The notes below the pieces were generated by a model that saw only the letters and a program-made list of their open reading frames with translations, was not told the origin of the DNA and did no database searches. A program made the position numbers and the translations under genes. Of a stretch of DNA of 64,000 nt, positions 35,453 through 44,666 are shown piece after piece. Position 1 is the first letter of the stretch; every line of letters begins with the position of its first letter. Source of the stretch: Paracoccus kondratievae (lineage in GTDB: Bacteria; Pseudomonadota; Alphaproteobacteria; Rhodobacterales; Rhodobacteraceae); the NCBI RefSeq assembly GCF_009301415.1, contig NZ_CP045073.1, positions 1,131,501 through 1,195,500 on the forward strand, read 5' to 3'.

Positions 35453-37081
35453 ATGTCGAATACGGCCCAAATCCTTCCCGATGATCCGGCGCGTTTGAAG
35501 GCGCTGATCTTGGCGTTGCAGACGGAGAACGCGAAGATCTCGGCCACGTTGCGCGCCCATGACCAGTTGATCCAGGCCCTGCGGTTACGCATCGCGAGGC
35601 TGAAGAAGCAGGTGTTCGGCCAGTCCTCGGAAAAGATCGAGCGCGAGATCGAACAGCTGGAGCTGGCGCTCGAGGATCTTTTGATCGCAACGGCCGAAGG
35701 CCAGACTGACGTCGAGGACGACGGCCAAAACAATGATGGGCTGGAAACGGCACCTGCCGATGAAGCTGCCGAGCGTCCATCCCGCCGACGTCCCCGGGTC
35801 TCGGACAGCGCGCCGCGCGAGCGGCGGGAACTCGATCCCGGCAGCTGCTGCCCCGATTGTGGCGGCGACCTGCGCCTGGTGGGCGAGGATGTCAGCGAGA
35901 TGCTGGATCTGATCGCGGCGCGGTTGAAGGTCGTCCAGATCGCCCGCCTGAAAAAGTCCTGCCGCCGCTGTGAACGCATGGTGCAGATGCCGGCCACCAG
36001 CCGGCCGATCCCCGGCAGCATGGCAGGCGCGAACCTGCTCGCCCACATCCTCGTCTCCAAGTTTGACGACCACCTTCCGCTTTATCGCCAGCATGAGATC
36101 TTCACCCGGATGGGCGCCGACATCCCGGACAGTACCTTGGTCGACTGGTGCGGTCGCGCCATGAAGGTGCTGGCACCGCTGATCGAACGGATCGAGGCAG
36201 ACGTGATGGCCAGCGACCTCCTTCATGCCGATGACACACCGATCCGGGTGCTGGATCGCGCGGGCCGCGACAAGGGATTGGGCAAGGGTGTGAAGAAGGG
36301 CCGGATCTGGGCTTATGTCCGCGATCAGCGCCCTTGGGCAGGCACGTTGCCACCCGGCGCGGTCTATGCCTTCGCGCCGGACTGGAAGGAAGAGCATGTC
36401 CATCGCCATCTGGCCCGGACCCGCGGCATCCTGCAGGCCGACGGTTACAAGGGTTATGCCAAGCTCTACGATCCAAGCCCGGACGGGACACCCCGCCTGC
36501 GGGAGGCTGCCTGTTGGGCTCACCTGAGGCGCGACTTCCATGATGAATGGGACAAGACCAAATCCACGATCGCCCGTGAGGCACTCGACCGTATCGGCGC
36601 ACTCTACGACATCGAGCGCGAGATCACCGGCCATCCCGCCGAAGTCCGTCTTGCCGCGCGCCAGAAACACAGCGCTCCGAAGGTCGAGGCCTTCTTCGCC
36701 TGGTCAGAGCAGCAGCTCTCGCGGATCCCCGGCAAGGGCGATCTGGCCAAGGCCTTCCGTTACGGGCTGAGCCGCCGGGACGCTTTCAGCCTGTTCCTTG
36801 AGGACGGCCGGGTGGCGATCGACAACAATCCTGCCGAGCGCGCGCTGCGCCCGATCGGTGTCGGGCGCCGCAACTGGCTCTTCGCCGGGGCCGATACCGG
36901 AGCCGAAACGCTGGCCCGCGCCATGACCATCGTTGAAACCGCCAAGATGAACGGCCTGGACCCCCAAGCCTATCTGGCCGACATCCTGGCCCGCATCCAC
37001 GATCACAAGATCAACCGCCTCGACGAACTGCTGCCCTGGAACTGGGTGCCGACGACCGAAACCTTACCCGAGGCCGCCTGA
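35453..37081 (+). CDS. tnpC: IS66 DDE transposase TnpC
   Basis: A 542-residue transposase. A coiled-coil N terminus (LQTENAKISATLRAHDQLIQ) is followed by a zinc-finger segment (CCPDCGGD, then CRRCERMVQ) and the DDE core: LLHADDTPIRVLD, ILQADGYKGYAKLYD with the second Asp, and the C-terminal NNPAERALRPIGVGRRNW carrying the Glu. The start at 35453 is chosen over a longer frame that overlaps tnpB. It appears functional. Confidence 0.95.
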   Translation: MSNTAQILPDDPARLKALILALQTENAKISATLRAHDQLIQALRLRIARLKKQVFGQSSEKIEREIEQLELALEDLLIATAEGQTDVEDDGQNNDGLETAPADEAAERPSRRRPRVSDSAPRERRELDPGSCCPDCGGDLRLVGEDVSEMLDLIAARLKVVQIARLKKSCRRCERMVQMPATSRPIPGSMAGANLLAHILVSKFDDHLPLYRQHEIFTRMGADIPDSTLVDWCGRAMKVLAPLIERIEADVMASDLLHADDTPIRVLDRAGRDKGLGKGVKKGRIWAYVRDQRPWAGTLPPGAVYAFAPDWKEEHVHRHLARTRGILQADGYKGYAKLYDPSPDGTPRLREAACWAHLRRDFHDEWDKTKSTIAREALDRIGALYDIEREITGHPAEVRLAARQKHSAPKVEAFFAWSEQQLSRIPGKGDLAKAFRYGLSRRDAFSLFLEDGRVAIDNNPAERALRPIGVGRRNWLFAGADTGAETLARAMTIVETAKMNGLDPQAYLADILARIHDHKINRLDELLPWNWVPTTETLPEAA

Positions 37082-37377
37082 TGGCAACCGTCACCCATGT
37101 CTGCACTCTCGACTACGTTGCCAGGATGCTGGGCGAAGCCCCCGAGCTTCTCGAAGCCATCGTCTATAACGACGACAACCTGAGCTACAGCGCGATCATC
37201 AGCGTCTATACCGGCCAGGATGACACCGTCACCGCCCTGACCGATGACGGTATCGATGAACTGAAAGACATGCTCAGGGACGCCCGCATCACCACCGAAA
37301 CCTGGCACCAGTTCCTCGACGACTTTGTCGATGACGCGGAACTCGTCGCCCGCATCAAAGCCCAATCGCCGCGGTAA
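37081..37377 (+). CDS. small acidic IS66-associated protein
   Basis: A 98-residue acidic protein (VTHVCTLDYVARMLGEAPEL, then SVYTGQDDTVTALTDDGIDE). Its start overlaps the tnpC stop (TGATG), and it lies inside the IS ends. A fourth gene at this position occurs in some IS66 elements of related bacteria. It has no known function and could modulate transposition. It looks intact. Confidence 0.7.
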   Translation: MATVTHVCTLDYVARMLGEAPELLEAIVYNDDNLSYSAIISVYTGQDDTVTALTDDGIDELKDMLRDARITTETWHQFLDDFVDDAELVARIKAQSPR

Positions 37378-37392
37378 CAATCGGCCGGTTAC

Positions 37393-37400
37393 AAAAGAGC
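37393..37400. repeat. IS66 target-site duplication, right copy
   Basis: AAAAGAGC, identical to 34556-34563, directly follows the right inverted repeat of the IS66 element. Confidence 0.93.
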
Positions 37401-38818
37401 ACCAAGATTTGCCGATCAAAATATGTTTGTGCATGGGGGGGGAGCTAAAGGAAACTGTTGAGGGCAACTGGGCTGGTTTCACGCAGAAAAATGCGACTAG
37501 CGAAGTGTGCTTTGAGCTTTGGAACGGGGACCGCCTAGCTGGATTTATGGAAAAATCTTTGTTGGCTCGGGAGCTATTGGACGAAGCGGCGCGCAGGCAT
37601 TTCCAGAAAGCTCTTGCAATGGTGAATGAGCCAGAGGCCTGCTACGAGTACACTAGAAGTTTTGTTGCCATCGTTCTCCCACAAGAGGATATGGATGACA
37701 AAGAGCGCCTATTGAGGCTCAGGCAGGCGTATATTTGCCTCCACGCCATTTGCGCCTGGGCAATCGAAGCAAAGAGCCTCGATGTCATCTATCGGATTTC
37801 TGAATTAGGCTTGCTGTTCTGCTGGGATGCCATGCGAGAAGAACCAGTCGAGACGAAGCCGTCCAAACATCAAAGTGCTCTGACGGCAATTTTGGATCAG
37901 TACGTTCGGCTCTATCTGATGATGTCCGAGTTATATTTTGAGAAGGTATTGTATCCTCATGCAGGGACGCTTCATGCGCTAACGGTTTCGGTGAAGTCGC
38001 GTGAAGCGGTCGATGCGAATCTTGCTATGTTCGACTTGCTTGGACGAGCCGCCATCCGTGCAATCTGGACGGACTTGTTTGGGAAAGCTCTCTCGGAGGC
38101 GAACCCCGAGTTCGCTCGTAGCCTGAGCGAGCAGACAATGAAGATGCTGGATATGTTGGTAGCTCTGATCAACAACAACCCGACTTTGGGGTCTCCGTTT
38201 AAGGACGATCACATGATCGAGTCAGCGTTGATCATGTATCTTGCTCAACAGACATCGTCTGAAAATCGATTCATACCATGGTTACATGAGATGGCTCAGA
38301 ACACTTCGTTCGCGCTTCTCACAAATTCCAGTTACCCGACGTGTTTCCGTGATTACAACGATCTGCTTGCTCATCCTGCGAGTAGTGATCAGGGATACCG
38401 TGATGAGGCCTGTGTTGGCAGTGTCCTGTTTCCCTACCTGTTCGTGTTGCTACAGTACGGCGCAGAACAAAGTCTCATTGACGTATTCTCAGGACGACTT
38501 TCGCAAATGATACCCGACTGCACACATCAAGCGTGGTTCCCAGATGCGGAAACGGATCAAAAAATCTGGCGTGGGGATACCTACCATGGGATTTGCGTGA
38601 CTGGCCTGTCGCCATCGCGTGGATATGAGAAGATAGCAGATACCTTGAACCTTGCAATCAAGGAGTGTGTGGCAATTTTTGAAATGACAGCGATCAAGCG
38701 AGGTCTCGTCCCGCTTTTCCTGACTGCGTGTAGGCACTATCGCCTGCCTATCCCGCCGACACTATGGATCCCACCGCAGAGCATTACAGATGTGTCTCAG
38801 GATGAGCCCCATTCATAG
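37401..38818 (+). pseudogene. nuclease-like gene, 3' part after IS66
   Basis: 472 codons continuing the 5' part at 34251. The first segment (ENWAGF-type GNWAGFTQKNATSEVCFELW, then NGDRLAGFMEKSLLA) resembles the end of an Mrr-type nuclease domain, where a strand followed by a D-G-x-x-L helix is typical. The remaining about 400 residues are helical (YEYTRSFVAIVLPQEDMDDK, then AYICLHAICAWAIEAKSLDV) and match no family I know. Low GC is shared with the upstream repeat protein. The open frame upstream of 37401 runs through the IS end and is not native. It ends with two consecutive stops just before an IS3 scrap. Confidence 0.72.
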
Positions 38819-38825
38819 TAGTGCA

Positions 38826-39071
38826 GGATGCTGTCCGACCCGCAGGCCCAGCTCGTTCAGCTCCTCGGTCATACGCGGCCTGCCGTAGCTGCCCAGGCTC
38901 AGCCGATGCTGTTCGCGGATATGGGCCAGGATCACCATATCGCGCCGCTGACGGATGGACGGGGGGCCTGCGCAGCCACGCGCGCAACCCGCGATCCGTT
39001 ACGCCCATCATGCGACAGAGATGGCGGCGAGAAAGGCTGCCACGATAGCCGGCAATGAACTGAAACTTCAC
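38826..39071 (-). pseudogene. IS3-family OrfB, truncated and frameshifted
   Basis: The minus strand begins MKFQFIAGYRGSLSRRHLCR and MGVTDRGLRAWLRRPP, a typical IS3-type OrfB start. After a run of six G (plus strand about 38961-38966) the sequence continues in another frame as RQRRDMVILAHIREQHRLSL and GSYGRPRMTEELNELGLRV. It ends near 38826 where the host gene stops. The rve core is missing, so the element is dead. Confidence 0.8.
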
Positions 39072-39343
39072 GGCTTTTGAGCCGCGAAGAACTGAGCCGC
39101 CTTTTTTAGTACTTCCCTCTCCTCGCGCAGTATGCGGTTCTCTTTGCGCAGCCGTTCGTTCTCACGAAGAAGACCGGTATCCCGTTCCGGCATCTTCGCC
39201 TCAGCGGAAATCGCCCGTATCCACTTGCCAAGCGTCGAAAGGCCGACGCCAGGATCAGACGCAACCTGACGCCGTGTCAGGCCGCTGGTGAGTGCAATGC
39301 GAACCGCATCCCGTTTGAATTCCGCGCTGTGTGTCGCTGCCAT
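39068..39343 (-). CDS. IS3-family OrfA (HTH protein)
   Basis: A 91-residue transposase_8-type protein: FKRDAVRIALTSGLTRRQVA, LSTLGKWIRAISAEAKMPER, and a leucine-zipper tail NERLRKENRILREEREVLKK. Together with OrfB it forms the IS3 transposase by frameshifting. It is intact but stranded next to the broken orfB, so the product can at most act as an inhibitor. The IS left end lies between 39344 and about 39400. Confidence 0.88.
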   Translation of the reverse strand: MAATHSAEFKRDAVRIALTSGLTRRQVASDPGVGLSTLGKWIRAISAEAKMPERDTGLLRENERLRKENRILREEREVLKKAAQFFAAQKP

Positions 39344-39399
39344 ATCCTGTCTCCTTTGGGGAGAGCATCGCTCTCAGAAGACCGGAACGAAACCGCGAC

Positions 39400-39565
39400 A
39401 GGTCCAAAGTGCCGCATCAAAACCCGAGCCTGAACACCCCCGAAACGCAGGCCCGCGTCGGCTGCGCCAGCTGGAAAGCTACGCCGCCACGGGCCTGCTC
39501 ACCACATCGCCAGAGGGGTCCCTTTTGGACGCCGATAAGGGGGCACTCTTCAACGCCGATTGACA
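39400..39565. mobile_element. IS21-type terminal repeat region
   Basis: The segment ends in GGGTCCCTTTTGGACGCCGA (39517-39536), a second related unit, GGGCACTCTTCAACGCCGAT (39541-39560), and TTGACA at the border. IS21 elements have such multiple terminal repeats with TGTCAA-like tips. The border at 39565/39566 interrupts a toxin-gene fragment. No transposase gene lies next to this end, so it is a solitary end. Confidence 0.55.
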
Positions 39566-40037
39566 TTCAAGCTTTCCCAAACCACGTTACCATCCTTGTC
39601 CACGCGCAATATTCCCGGCTCGTGGCTTCTTGCAATACGATCTGCATCTAAGGGCCCAAATCCTTGCTCGAGACGGTCTCGGATCCAATCCGGCGACATT
39701 TGCTATGTGCCGTCCTTTAGTCGTCCCAACCCGGCCGACCCATATTTGGCATCGGTGACGAAGTAATCCGGGGGGGGGTGGGGTTGCGATAGACCGCATC
39801 CAGCCCCCGATGGCCCGGCGTATTCATGGTCGAAGCAGGGCCGTTGCCCTTTTCCCAGGGCGGGTTCTGTTTTGCCGCCCAATCATCGGCCATCATCTCG
39901 CCAAACCGGCCCTTGGTGTTGTTGCTGGTCTGGGAAACCCGTTTCCAGGTGCCGTTTTCCTCGGCCATTGCCCCACCGTCGGGGGCACGACGAACGCCGG
40001 GAGGATCTGCCGGATTCCGATAAGAACCACCAGGTCT
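39566..40037 (-). pseudogene. polymorphic-toxin nuclease-type C-terminal fragment
   Basis: Read on the minus strand, after one frame correction: RPGGSYRNPADPPGVRRAPD, then TKGRFGEMMADDWAAKQNPP, TPGHRGLDAVYRNP, DYFVTDAKYGSAGLGRLKDG and PDWIRDRLEQGFG. This resembles the restriction-endonuclease-fold toxin tips of Rhs/PAAR-type effectors (E in GEMMAD, D in GLDAVY, TDAKY as D-A-K core). It is broken by a nine-base homopolymer frameshift (plus-strand G at 39770-39778), a stop (TAG at 39703-39705 complement) and by IS21 pieces on both sides. A T6SS island lies 14 kb away. Confidence 0.65.
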
Positions 40038-40744
40038 TCGGCATTGCCCTTATCGTTGCCCTTGCCCGGACGGCCATAGCGATTCCGGATCAGATAATGC
40101 GACAAGAACCCGCTGAAGAGCGAGGCGCGTTTGCGCGTTCCGTCCGGCAGAATCTTTGCCACCAGGCACTGGTCGTTGTCATAGAGTACGGACTGGGGAA
40201 CCGCACCGAAGAACGCGAGCGCATGGATGTGGCCATCCACTCAGGCCTCGGCCATCGTCGCAGGATAGGCCCGCACATAGCACGCATCGCTGTGCGGAAG
40301 GTCCAGCACGAAGAAGTGCGCCTTCTGCTCGACACCGCCGATCCGGACCAGGGCCCCGCCGAAGTCGGCCTGACCGTGGCCCGGCAGATGCGACAGCGGC
40401 ACGAACATCTCCTGCCCGCATCGTTCCCGCTCTCGCATGTAATCCTTGATGATCGCGTAGCCGCCGGTGACGCTGCATTCTTCGCGAAGCCGGTCGAACA
40501 CCCGCTTCGCCGTATGCCGCTGATTGCGCGGCATGGTCAGACTGGCTTTCAGCCAGCCCTCAATGATCGGGAGGAAGGGCTCGAGCTTCGGGCACCGGAT
40601 ATCGAACGTCAGCCGGTAGCCGGGTGGAACCGAAAATGACATCATCTTCCGAACCGTGTCCCGCGGAACGTGGAATATCCGTGCTGTTTCCTGTTGGCTC
40701 ATGCCATCCGCACAAGCCTGACGAACTCTCAGATATAGCTCCAC
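40038..40744 (-). pseudogene. istA: IS21-family IstA N-terminal fragment, frameshifted
   Basis: The minus strand starts MELYLRVRQACADGMSQQET and reads through HVPRDTVRKMMSFSVPPGYR and the catalytic HGQADFGGALVRIGG to YPATMAEA. A frame change near 40241 is followed by MDGHIHALAFFGAVPQSVLY and LSHYLIRNRYGRPGKGNDKG. It then ends at the junction with the toxin fragment. About half of IstA is missing and there is no istB. This is a different IS21 subgroup from the element at 7.2 kb. Confidence 0.85.
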
Positions 40745-41337
40745 GCTGTAGATCCCTACGACCTCCCTGCAACCGCAGGAAGGAAAAGTGGACGACTTTC
40801 ACGCCGCCCGCAGCAGCTTCATGCCGCCGCTTCCGTGGACCAATTTCCCACCGCCGTTCTCAACTTGACCCCGGTTTCCTTCATGACCGCCCCCAATCGG
40901 CGATTCAGGGCAAGCCTCTGAGTCAGAGCCTGTGCAGTGACTTGGAACGTTCCGATTGATTGCAGAGCCGCTTTGAACCAGTCAATCGCGTGTGCACAAG
41001 GTGTGTGGCCCAAAAGCATGGTGGATCTGATCCGGGCCGGCTGCCTTGACCGCATTCCGCGACGCCATCCTGGTTGGATTTCTTGGCGGGGCAGGCGGAT
41101 AGTGGCGCTTTGCACGGACTCGACCCCAGCCAAGGTTTCGAAAGCCGTGCCGAAGCAATCTCGATTGCCGGTGCTAAGTCATGCGGATTTTGGTGCCCCT
41201 GATCGCCGCATTTTTCGGCAGTCCTTGGCCGCTGAAACGGCTTCATACGGCGATGAGGCGCGGTTCTGAATTTTACCACTTGATAAAAAATGAACCTGTG
41301 AGACCCTGATTGCAATAACAAGCCAGGGAGGTCCAAG
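40745..41337. other. non-coding border before the pyrimidine cluster
   Basis: About 590 bp. The left 80 bp are the leader of the IS21-type istA fragment. No gene is supported in the middle, which looks like IS debris. The right 80 bp become AT-rich and hold the preT promoter region, with an imperfect palindrome at 41271-41288 and the GGGAGG site about 8 bases before the GTG. Confidence 0.5.
41271..41288. promoter_or_regulatory. imperfect palindrome upstream of preT
   Basis: TTTTACCACTTGATAAAA has seven of nine complementary pairs. Its layout, T-x-x-ACCA-xx-TGxT-A, resembles the RutR box TTGACCAnnTGGTCAA. It lies 50 bp before the preT start, so one of the two TetR proteins downstream may bind it. 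Confidence 0.45.
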
Positions 41338-42675
41338 GTGACCAACAGCCAGTTAACGCCGGGGGCGGTGCCCGGTCGGCTGTCGCATGACAGCTATTGC
41401 ACCAATTTCAGTGACGTGGCGCCGCCGCTTGATACCCATCAGGCGCAGGTCGAGGCAGACCGCTGTTATTTTTGTCACGACGCGCCTTGTACCGAGGCCT
41501 GCCCGACCTCGATCGACATTCCGTTGTTCATCCGCCAGATCGCGACCGGCACGCCCGAAGCGGCGGCGGTAACCATTCTGTCGCAGAACATTCTGGGCGG
41601 TATGTGTGCCCGGGTTTGCCCGACCGAGAACCTGTGCGAAGGTGCTTGCGTGCGCCAGACGGCCGAGGACAAACCGGTCGAGATTGGCGCGCTGCAGCGC
41701 CATGCGACGGACAGGATCATGGCGCGTCAGGACCATCCTTTCCGCCGCGCTGATGCGACCGGCAAGACCATTGCCGTGGTGGGTGCGGGGCCTGCGGGTC
41801 TGGCCTGTGCACATCGGTTGGCGATGCGTGGTCATGACGTCGTGCTGCATGAAGCACGGGCGAAACCCGGCGGGCTGAACGAATTCGGCATCGCCTCATA
41901 TAAGGCCGTTGACGATTTCGCCGCGCGCGAGGTGGCATGGCTGATGCAGATCGGCGGCATCCGTCTGATCGAGAACTGGCAGCTGGGCCGTGATGGCGCG
42001 CTGGCGGATCTGGCCGGGGATTATGATGCGGTCTTTCTGGGCATGGGGCTGTCAGGCGTGAACGCTTTGGGCCTTGCAGGCGAAGACAAGGCTGGTATCG
42101 AGCCCGCGACAAGCTTTATCGCTGAACTGCGTCAGGCCCGCGACCTTGCAGAACTGCCAATCGGCCGTGACGTGGTGGTGATCGGCGGCGGCATGACTGC
42201 GGTCGATGCGGCAGTGCAGGCGCGGCTTTTGGGGGCGCTGAACGTCTCGATCGTCTACCGCCGCTCGCGGGCCGAGATGCCCGCCTCGGCCCATGAGCAA
42301 GAGCACGCCTTGGCCAATGGCGTGCGCATCATCGAAAACGCCGCCCCGGTGGCGATCCACGGCAATGGCGCGGTGCGAGAGGTGGAGTTCGCCTATACCC
42401 GCCGCGGGGCGCAGGGGTTGGAGCTGACGGACCAGACCTTTCGACTGCCAGCCGATCAGGTCTTTAAGGCCATCGGCCAGACGCTGGGTCAGACCCCGGC
42501 CGAGATCGCGTTGGAAGCGGGCAAGATCCGCACAGACGCCCACGGCCGTACCTCGGTTTCGGGGGTGTGGGCAGGCGGCGATTGCGCGCTTGGCGGAGAT
42601 GATCTGACCGTGACAGCGGTGGCTCAGGGCCGTGACGCTGCTGAAGATATCCACAACTTCCTGATGGGGGCCTGA
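41338..42675 (+). CDS. preT: NAD-dependent dihydropyrimidine dehydrogenase subunit PreT
   Basis: A 445-residue flavoprotein subunit. Eight Cys in CYFCHDAPCTEACPTSID and CARVCPTENLCEGACVR bind two 4Fe-4S clusters. VVGAGPAGLACAHRLAMRG is the FAD motif and VVIGGGMTAVDAAVQARLLG the NAD(P)H motif, while the closing GGDCALGGDDLTVTAVAQGR is typical. It passes electrons from NAD(P)H to PreA, which reduces uracil or thymine. The GTG at 41338 has GGGAGG upstream. It lies 3 bp before preA. Confidence 0.95.
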   Translation: MTNSQLTPGAVPGRLSHDSYCTNFSDVAPPLDTHQAQVEADRCYFCHDAPCTEACPTSIDIPLFIRQIATGTPEAAAVTILSQNILGGMCARVCPTENLCEGACVRQTAEDKPVEIGALQRHATDRIMARQDHPFRRADATGKTIAVVGAGPAGLACAHRLAMRGHDVVLHEARAKPGGLNEFGIASYKAVDDFAAREVAWLMQIGGIRLIENWQLGRDGALADLAGDYDAVFLGMGLSGVNALGLAGEDKAGIEPATSFIAELRQARDLAELPIGRDVVVIGGGMTAVDAAVQARLLGALNVSIVYRRSRAEMPASAHEQEHALANGVRIIENAAPVAIHGNGAVREVEFAYTRRGAQGLELTDQTFRLPADQVFKAIGQTLGQTPAEIALEAGKIRTDAHGRTSVSGVWAGGDCALGGDDLTVTAVAQGRDAAEDIHNFLMGA

Positions 42676-42678
42676 GCT

Positions 42679-43977
42679 ATGGCGAACCTGGCTACCGACT
42701 TTATTGGCATCAGATCGCCGAACCCTTTCTGGCTGGCCTCGGCTCCGCCCACGGACAAGGAATACAACGTCCGCCGCGCCTATGAGGCCGGTTGGGGTGG
42801 CGTGGTGTGGAAGACGCTTGGGGCCGAAGGGCCTCCGGTCGTCAATGTGAACGGCCCGCGTTACGGCGTCGTTTATGGTCCTGACCGCCGTGTCATCGGG
42901 CTGAATAACATTGAGCTGATCACCGACCGCCCGCTTGAGGTGAACCTGCGTGAGATTAAATCGGTCAAGCGCGACTACCCTGACCGTGCGCTGATCATCA
43001 GCCTGATGGTGCCATGCGACGAGGATTCATGGCGCGACATCCTGCACCGCATCGAGGACACCGGCGCCGACGGGGTCGAGCTGAACTTTGGTTGTCCGCA
43101 TGGCATGGCCGAACGCGGCATGGGCTCGGCCGTGGGGCAGGTGCCGGAATATATCGAAATGGTGACCCGCTGGGTGAAGACCCATTCACGCATGCCCTGC
43201 ATCGTCAAATTGACGCCGAACATCACCGATGTGCGCAAACCTGCCGAGGCGGCAATGCGCGGTGGGGCCGACGCGGTCAGCCTGATCAACACCATCAATT
43301 CGATTACCTCGGTCAATCTTGATGCCTTTTGCCCCGAGCCGATGATCGACGGCATGGGCACGCATGGCGGCTATTGCGGCCCGGCGGTCAAACCCATCGC
43401 GCTGAACATGGTGGCCGAGATCGCCCGCAACCCGGCCACCCATGGCCTGCCGATCAGCGGCATCGGCGGCGTCACCACCTGGCGCGATGCGGCCGAGTTC
43501 ATGGCACTGGGTGCCGGTTCGGTACAGGTCTGCACTGCGGCCATGACCTATGGTTTCAAGGTGGTGCAGGAGATGATCTCGGGCCTGTCGGATTACATGG
43601 ATCGCAAGGGGTTTACCTCGGTAACCGATCTTGTGGGTCGCGCGGTGCCAAAGATCACGGACTGGCAATATCTGAACCTGAACTACACGACCAAGGCGGT
43701 CATTGATCAAACCGAGTGCATCAAATGCGGCCGTTGCTATGCCGCCTGCGAGGATACCTCGCATCAGGCAATCGCCGTCGAGCCGGACCGCACCTATGTC
43801 GTCAAGGACGAGGAATGCGTGGCCTGCAACCTTTGCGTCGATGTCTGTCCGGTCGATTGCATCACCATGAAAGAGCTGCCTTTGGGCGAAGTCGACCCGC
43901 GTACCGGCCGGCCGGTTGCGGCCTATGCCAACTGGACGACCCACCCCAACAACCCGGCAAGAAACGCTGCTGAATGA
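42679..43977 (+). CDS. preA: NAD-dependent dihydropyrimidine dehydrogenase subunit PreA
   Basis: A 432-residue subunit: an FMN-binding TIM barrel with the active-site Cys segment LNFGCPHGMAERGMG, then a C-terminal ferredoxin domain with CIKCGRCYAACEDTSH and CVACNLCVDVCPVDC, binding two 4Fe-4S clusters. With PreT it reduces uracil/thymine to dihydropyrimidines, the first step of reductive pyrimidine catabolism. The next two steps are encoded at 46771 and 45446. It is convergent with the TetR genes. Complete. Confidence 0.95.
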   Translation: MANLATDFIGIRSPNPFWLASAPPTDKEYNVRRAYEAGWGGVVWKTLGAEGPPVVNVNGPRYGVVYGPDRRVIGLNNIELITDRPLEVNLREIKSVKRDYPDRALIISLMVPCDEDSWRDILHRIEDTGADGVELNFGCPHGMAERGMGSAVGQVPEYIEMVTRWVKTHSRMPCIVKLTPNITDVRKPAEAAMRGGADAVSLINTINSITSVNLDAFCPEPMIDGMGTHGGYCGPAVKPIALNMVAEIARNPATHGLPISGIGGVTTWRDAAEFMALGAGSVQVCTAAMTYGFKVVQEMISGLSDYMDRKGFTSVTDLVGRAVPKITDWQYLNLNYTTKAVIDQTECIKCGRCYAACEDTSHQAIAVEPDRTYVVKDEECVACNLCVDVCPVDCITMKELPLGEVDPRTGRPVAAYANWTTHPNNPARNAAE

Positions 43978-44039
43978 TACGGCGCATTGTCCGGTAAACG
44001 TTTGCTGGCTGCCGGGGGGAAACCTTCGGCAGTCGCGAT

Positions 44040-44651
44040 TCAGATCCGCAGCAGCCGCGTGAACAGCATGTCAAGAAAGGCGCCGGCCTCATCATAGGGA
44101 TCGTGGCCCGGGCCCAGAACGGCCGTAACCTGCACCTCGAAATCGGCGTAATGCTGGGTCAGCGCCCAGATGGCAAAGATCAGATGATGCGGATCGACCG
44201 GGGCAAGCTTGCCGGCCCGTGTCCAGTCGCGGATGATTTCGGCCTTTTCATCGACCAGCGCCTTAAGCTTGGGCAGCACCTCAGTCAGTCGCGGTGCGCC
44301 TTGCAGCATTTCATTGGCGAAAAGCCGGCTTTCGCGCGGCATGGCGCGGCTCATCTCAAGCTTGCGGCGGACATAGCCCAGGATCTCATCCTGTGGGGTG
44401 CCGTCAGGGTTCAGCTCGCGCAGCGGTGCCAGCCATGTATCCAGCAGGCCGTCCAGCAATTCGGCATGGATCGCCTCTTTCGAAGCGAAGTAATACAGCA
44501 GGTTCGGCTTTGACAGCCCGGCTTCGGCCGCGATCTGGTCCAGTGTCGCGCCACGGAATCCCTGGGCCGAGAATACCTCAAGTGCGGCTTCGAGGATGGC
44601 TTTGCGGTTGCGGCGCTGGATGCGCGTGCGGGCTGGGTTGTTGTCGCTCAA
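44040..44651 (-). CDS. TetR-family regulator, RutR-like (1)
   Basis: A 203-residue TetR/RutR-type repressor: an HTH in the first 60 residues (LEVFSAQGFRGATLDQIAAE, then AGLSKPNLLYYFASKEAIHA) and a ligand domain of the RutR C-terminal type. RutR binds uracil or thymine and releases the box TTGACCAnnTGGTCAA. This gene lies 15 bp after the related gene at 44667 in one operon. The two palindromes upstream of that operon are the likely operators. Confidence 0.88.
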   Translation of the reverse strand: MSDNNPARTRIQRRNRKAILEAALEVFSAQGFRGATLDQIAAEAGLSKPNLLYYFASKEAIHAELLDGLLDTWLAPLRELNPDGTPQDEILGYVRRKLEMSRAMPRESRLFANEMLQGAPRLTEVLPKLKALVDEKAEIIRDWTRAGKLAPVDPHHLIFAIWALTQHYADFEVQVTAVLGPGHDPYDEAGAFLDMLFTRLLRI

Positions 44652-44666
44652 TGTTGTCCTTTCCCG

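Larger units (their letters stand above)
34564..37392 (+). mobile_element. complete IS66-family insertion sequence
   Basis: A 2829-bp element. The left end GTAACGGCCCGATTGTTACC matches the complement of the right end, GTAACCGGCCGATTGTTACC, with two differences. It contains tnpA, tnpB, tnpC and a small fourth gene, and is flanked by the 8-bp direct repeat AAAAGAGC. The intact ends and duplication suggest a recent insertion into the nuclease-like gene. Confidence 0.95.

Noticed and set aside
37325..37400. Upstream extension of the 3' nuclease-like frame into the IS66 end
   Set aside because: This part is IS sequence plus the target duplication; the true upstream exon-like part is 34251-34563.
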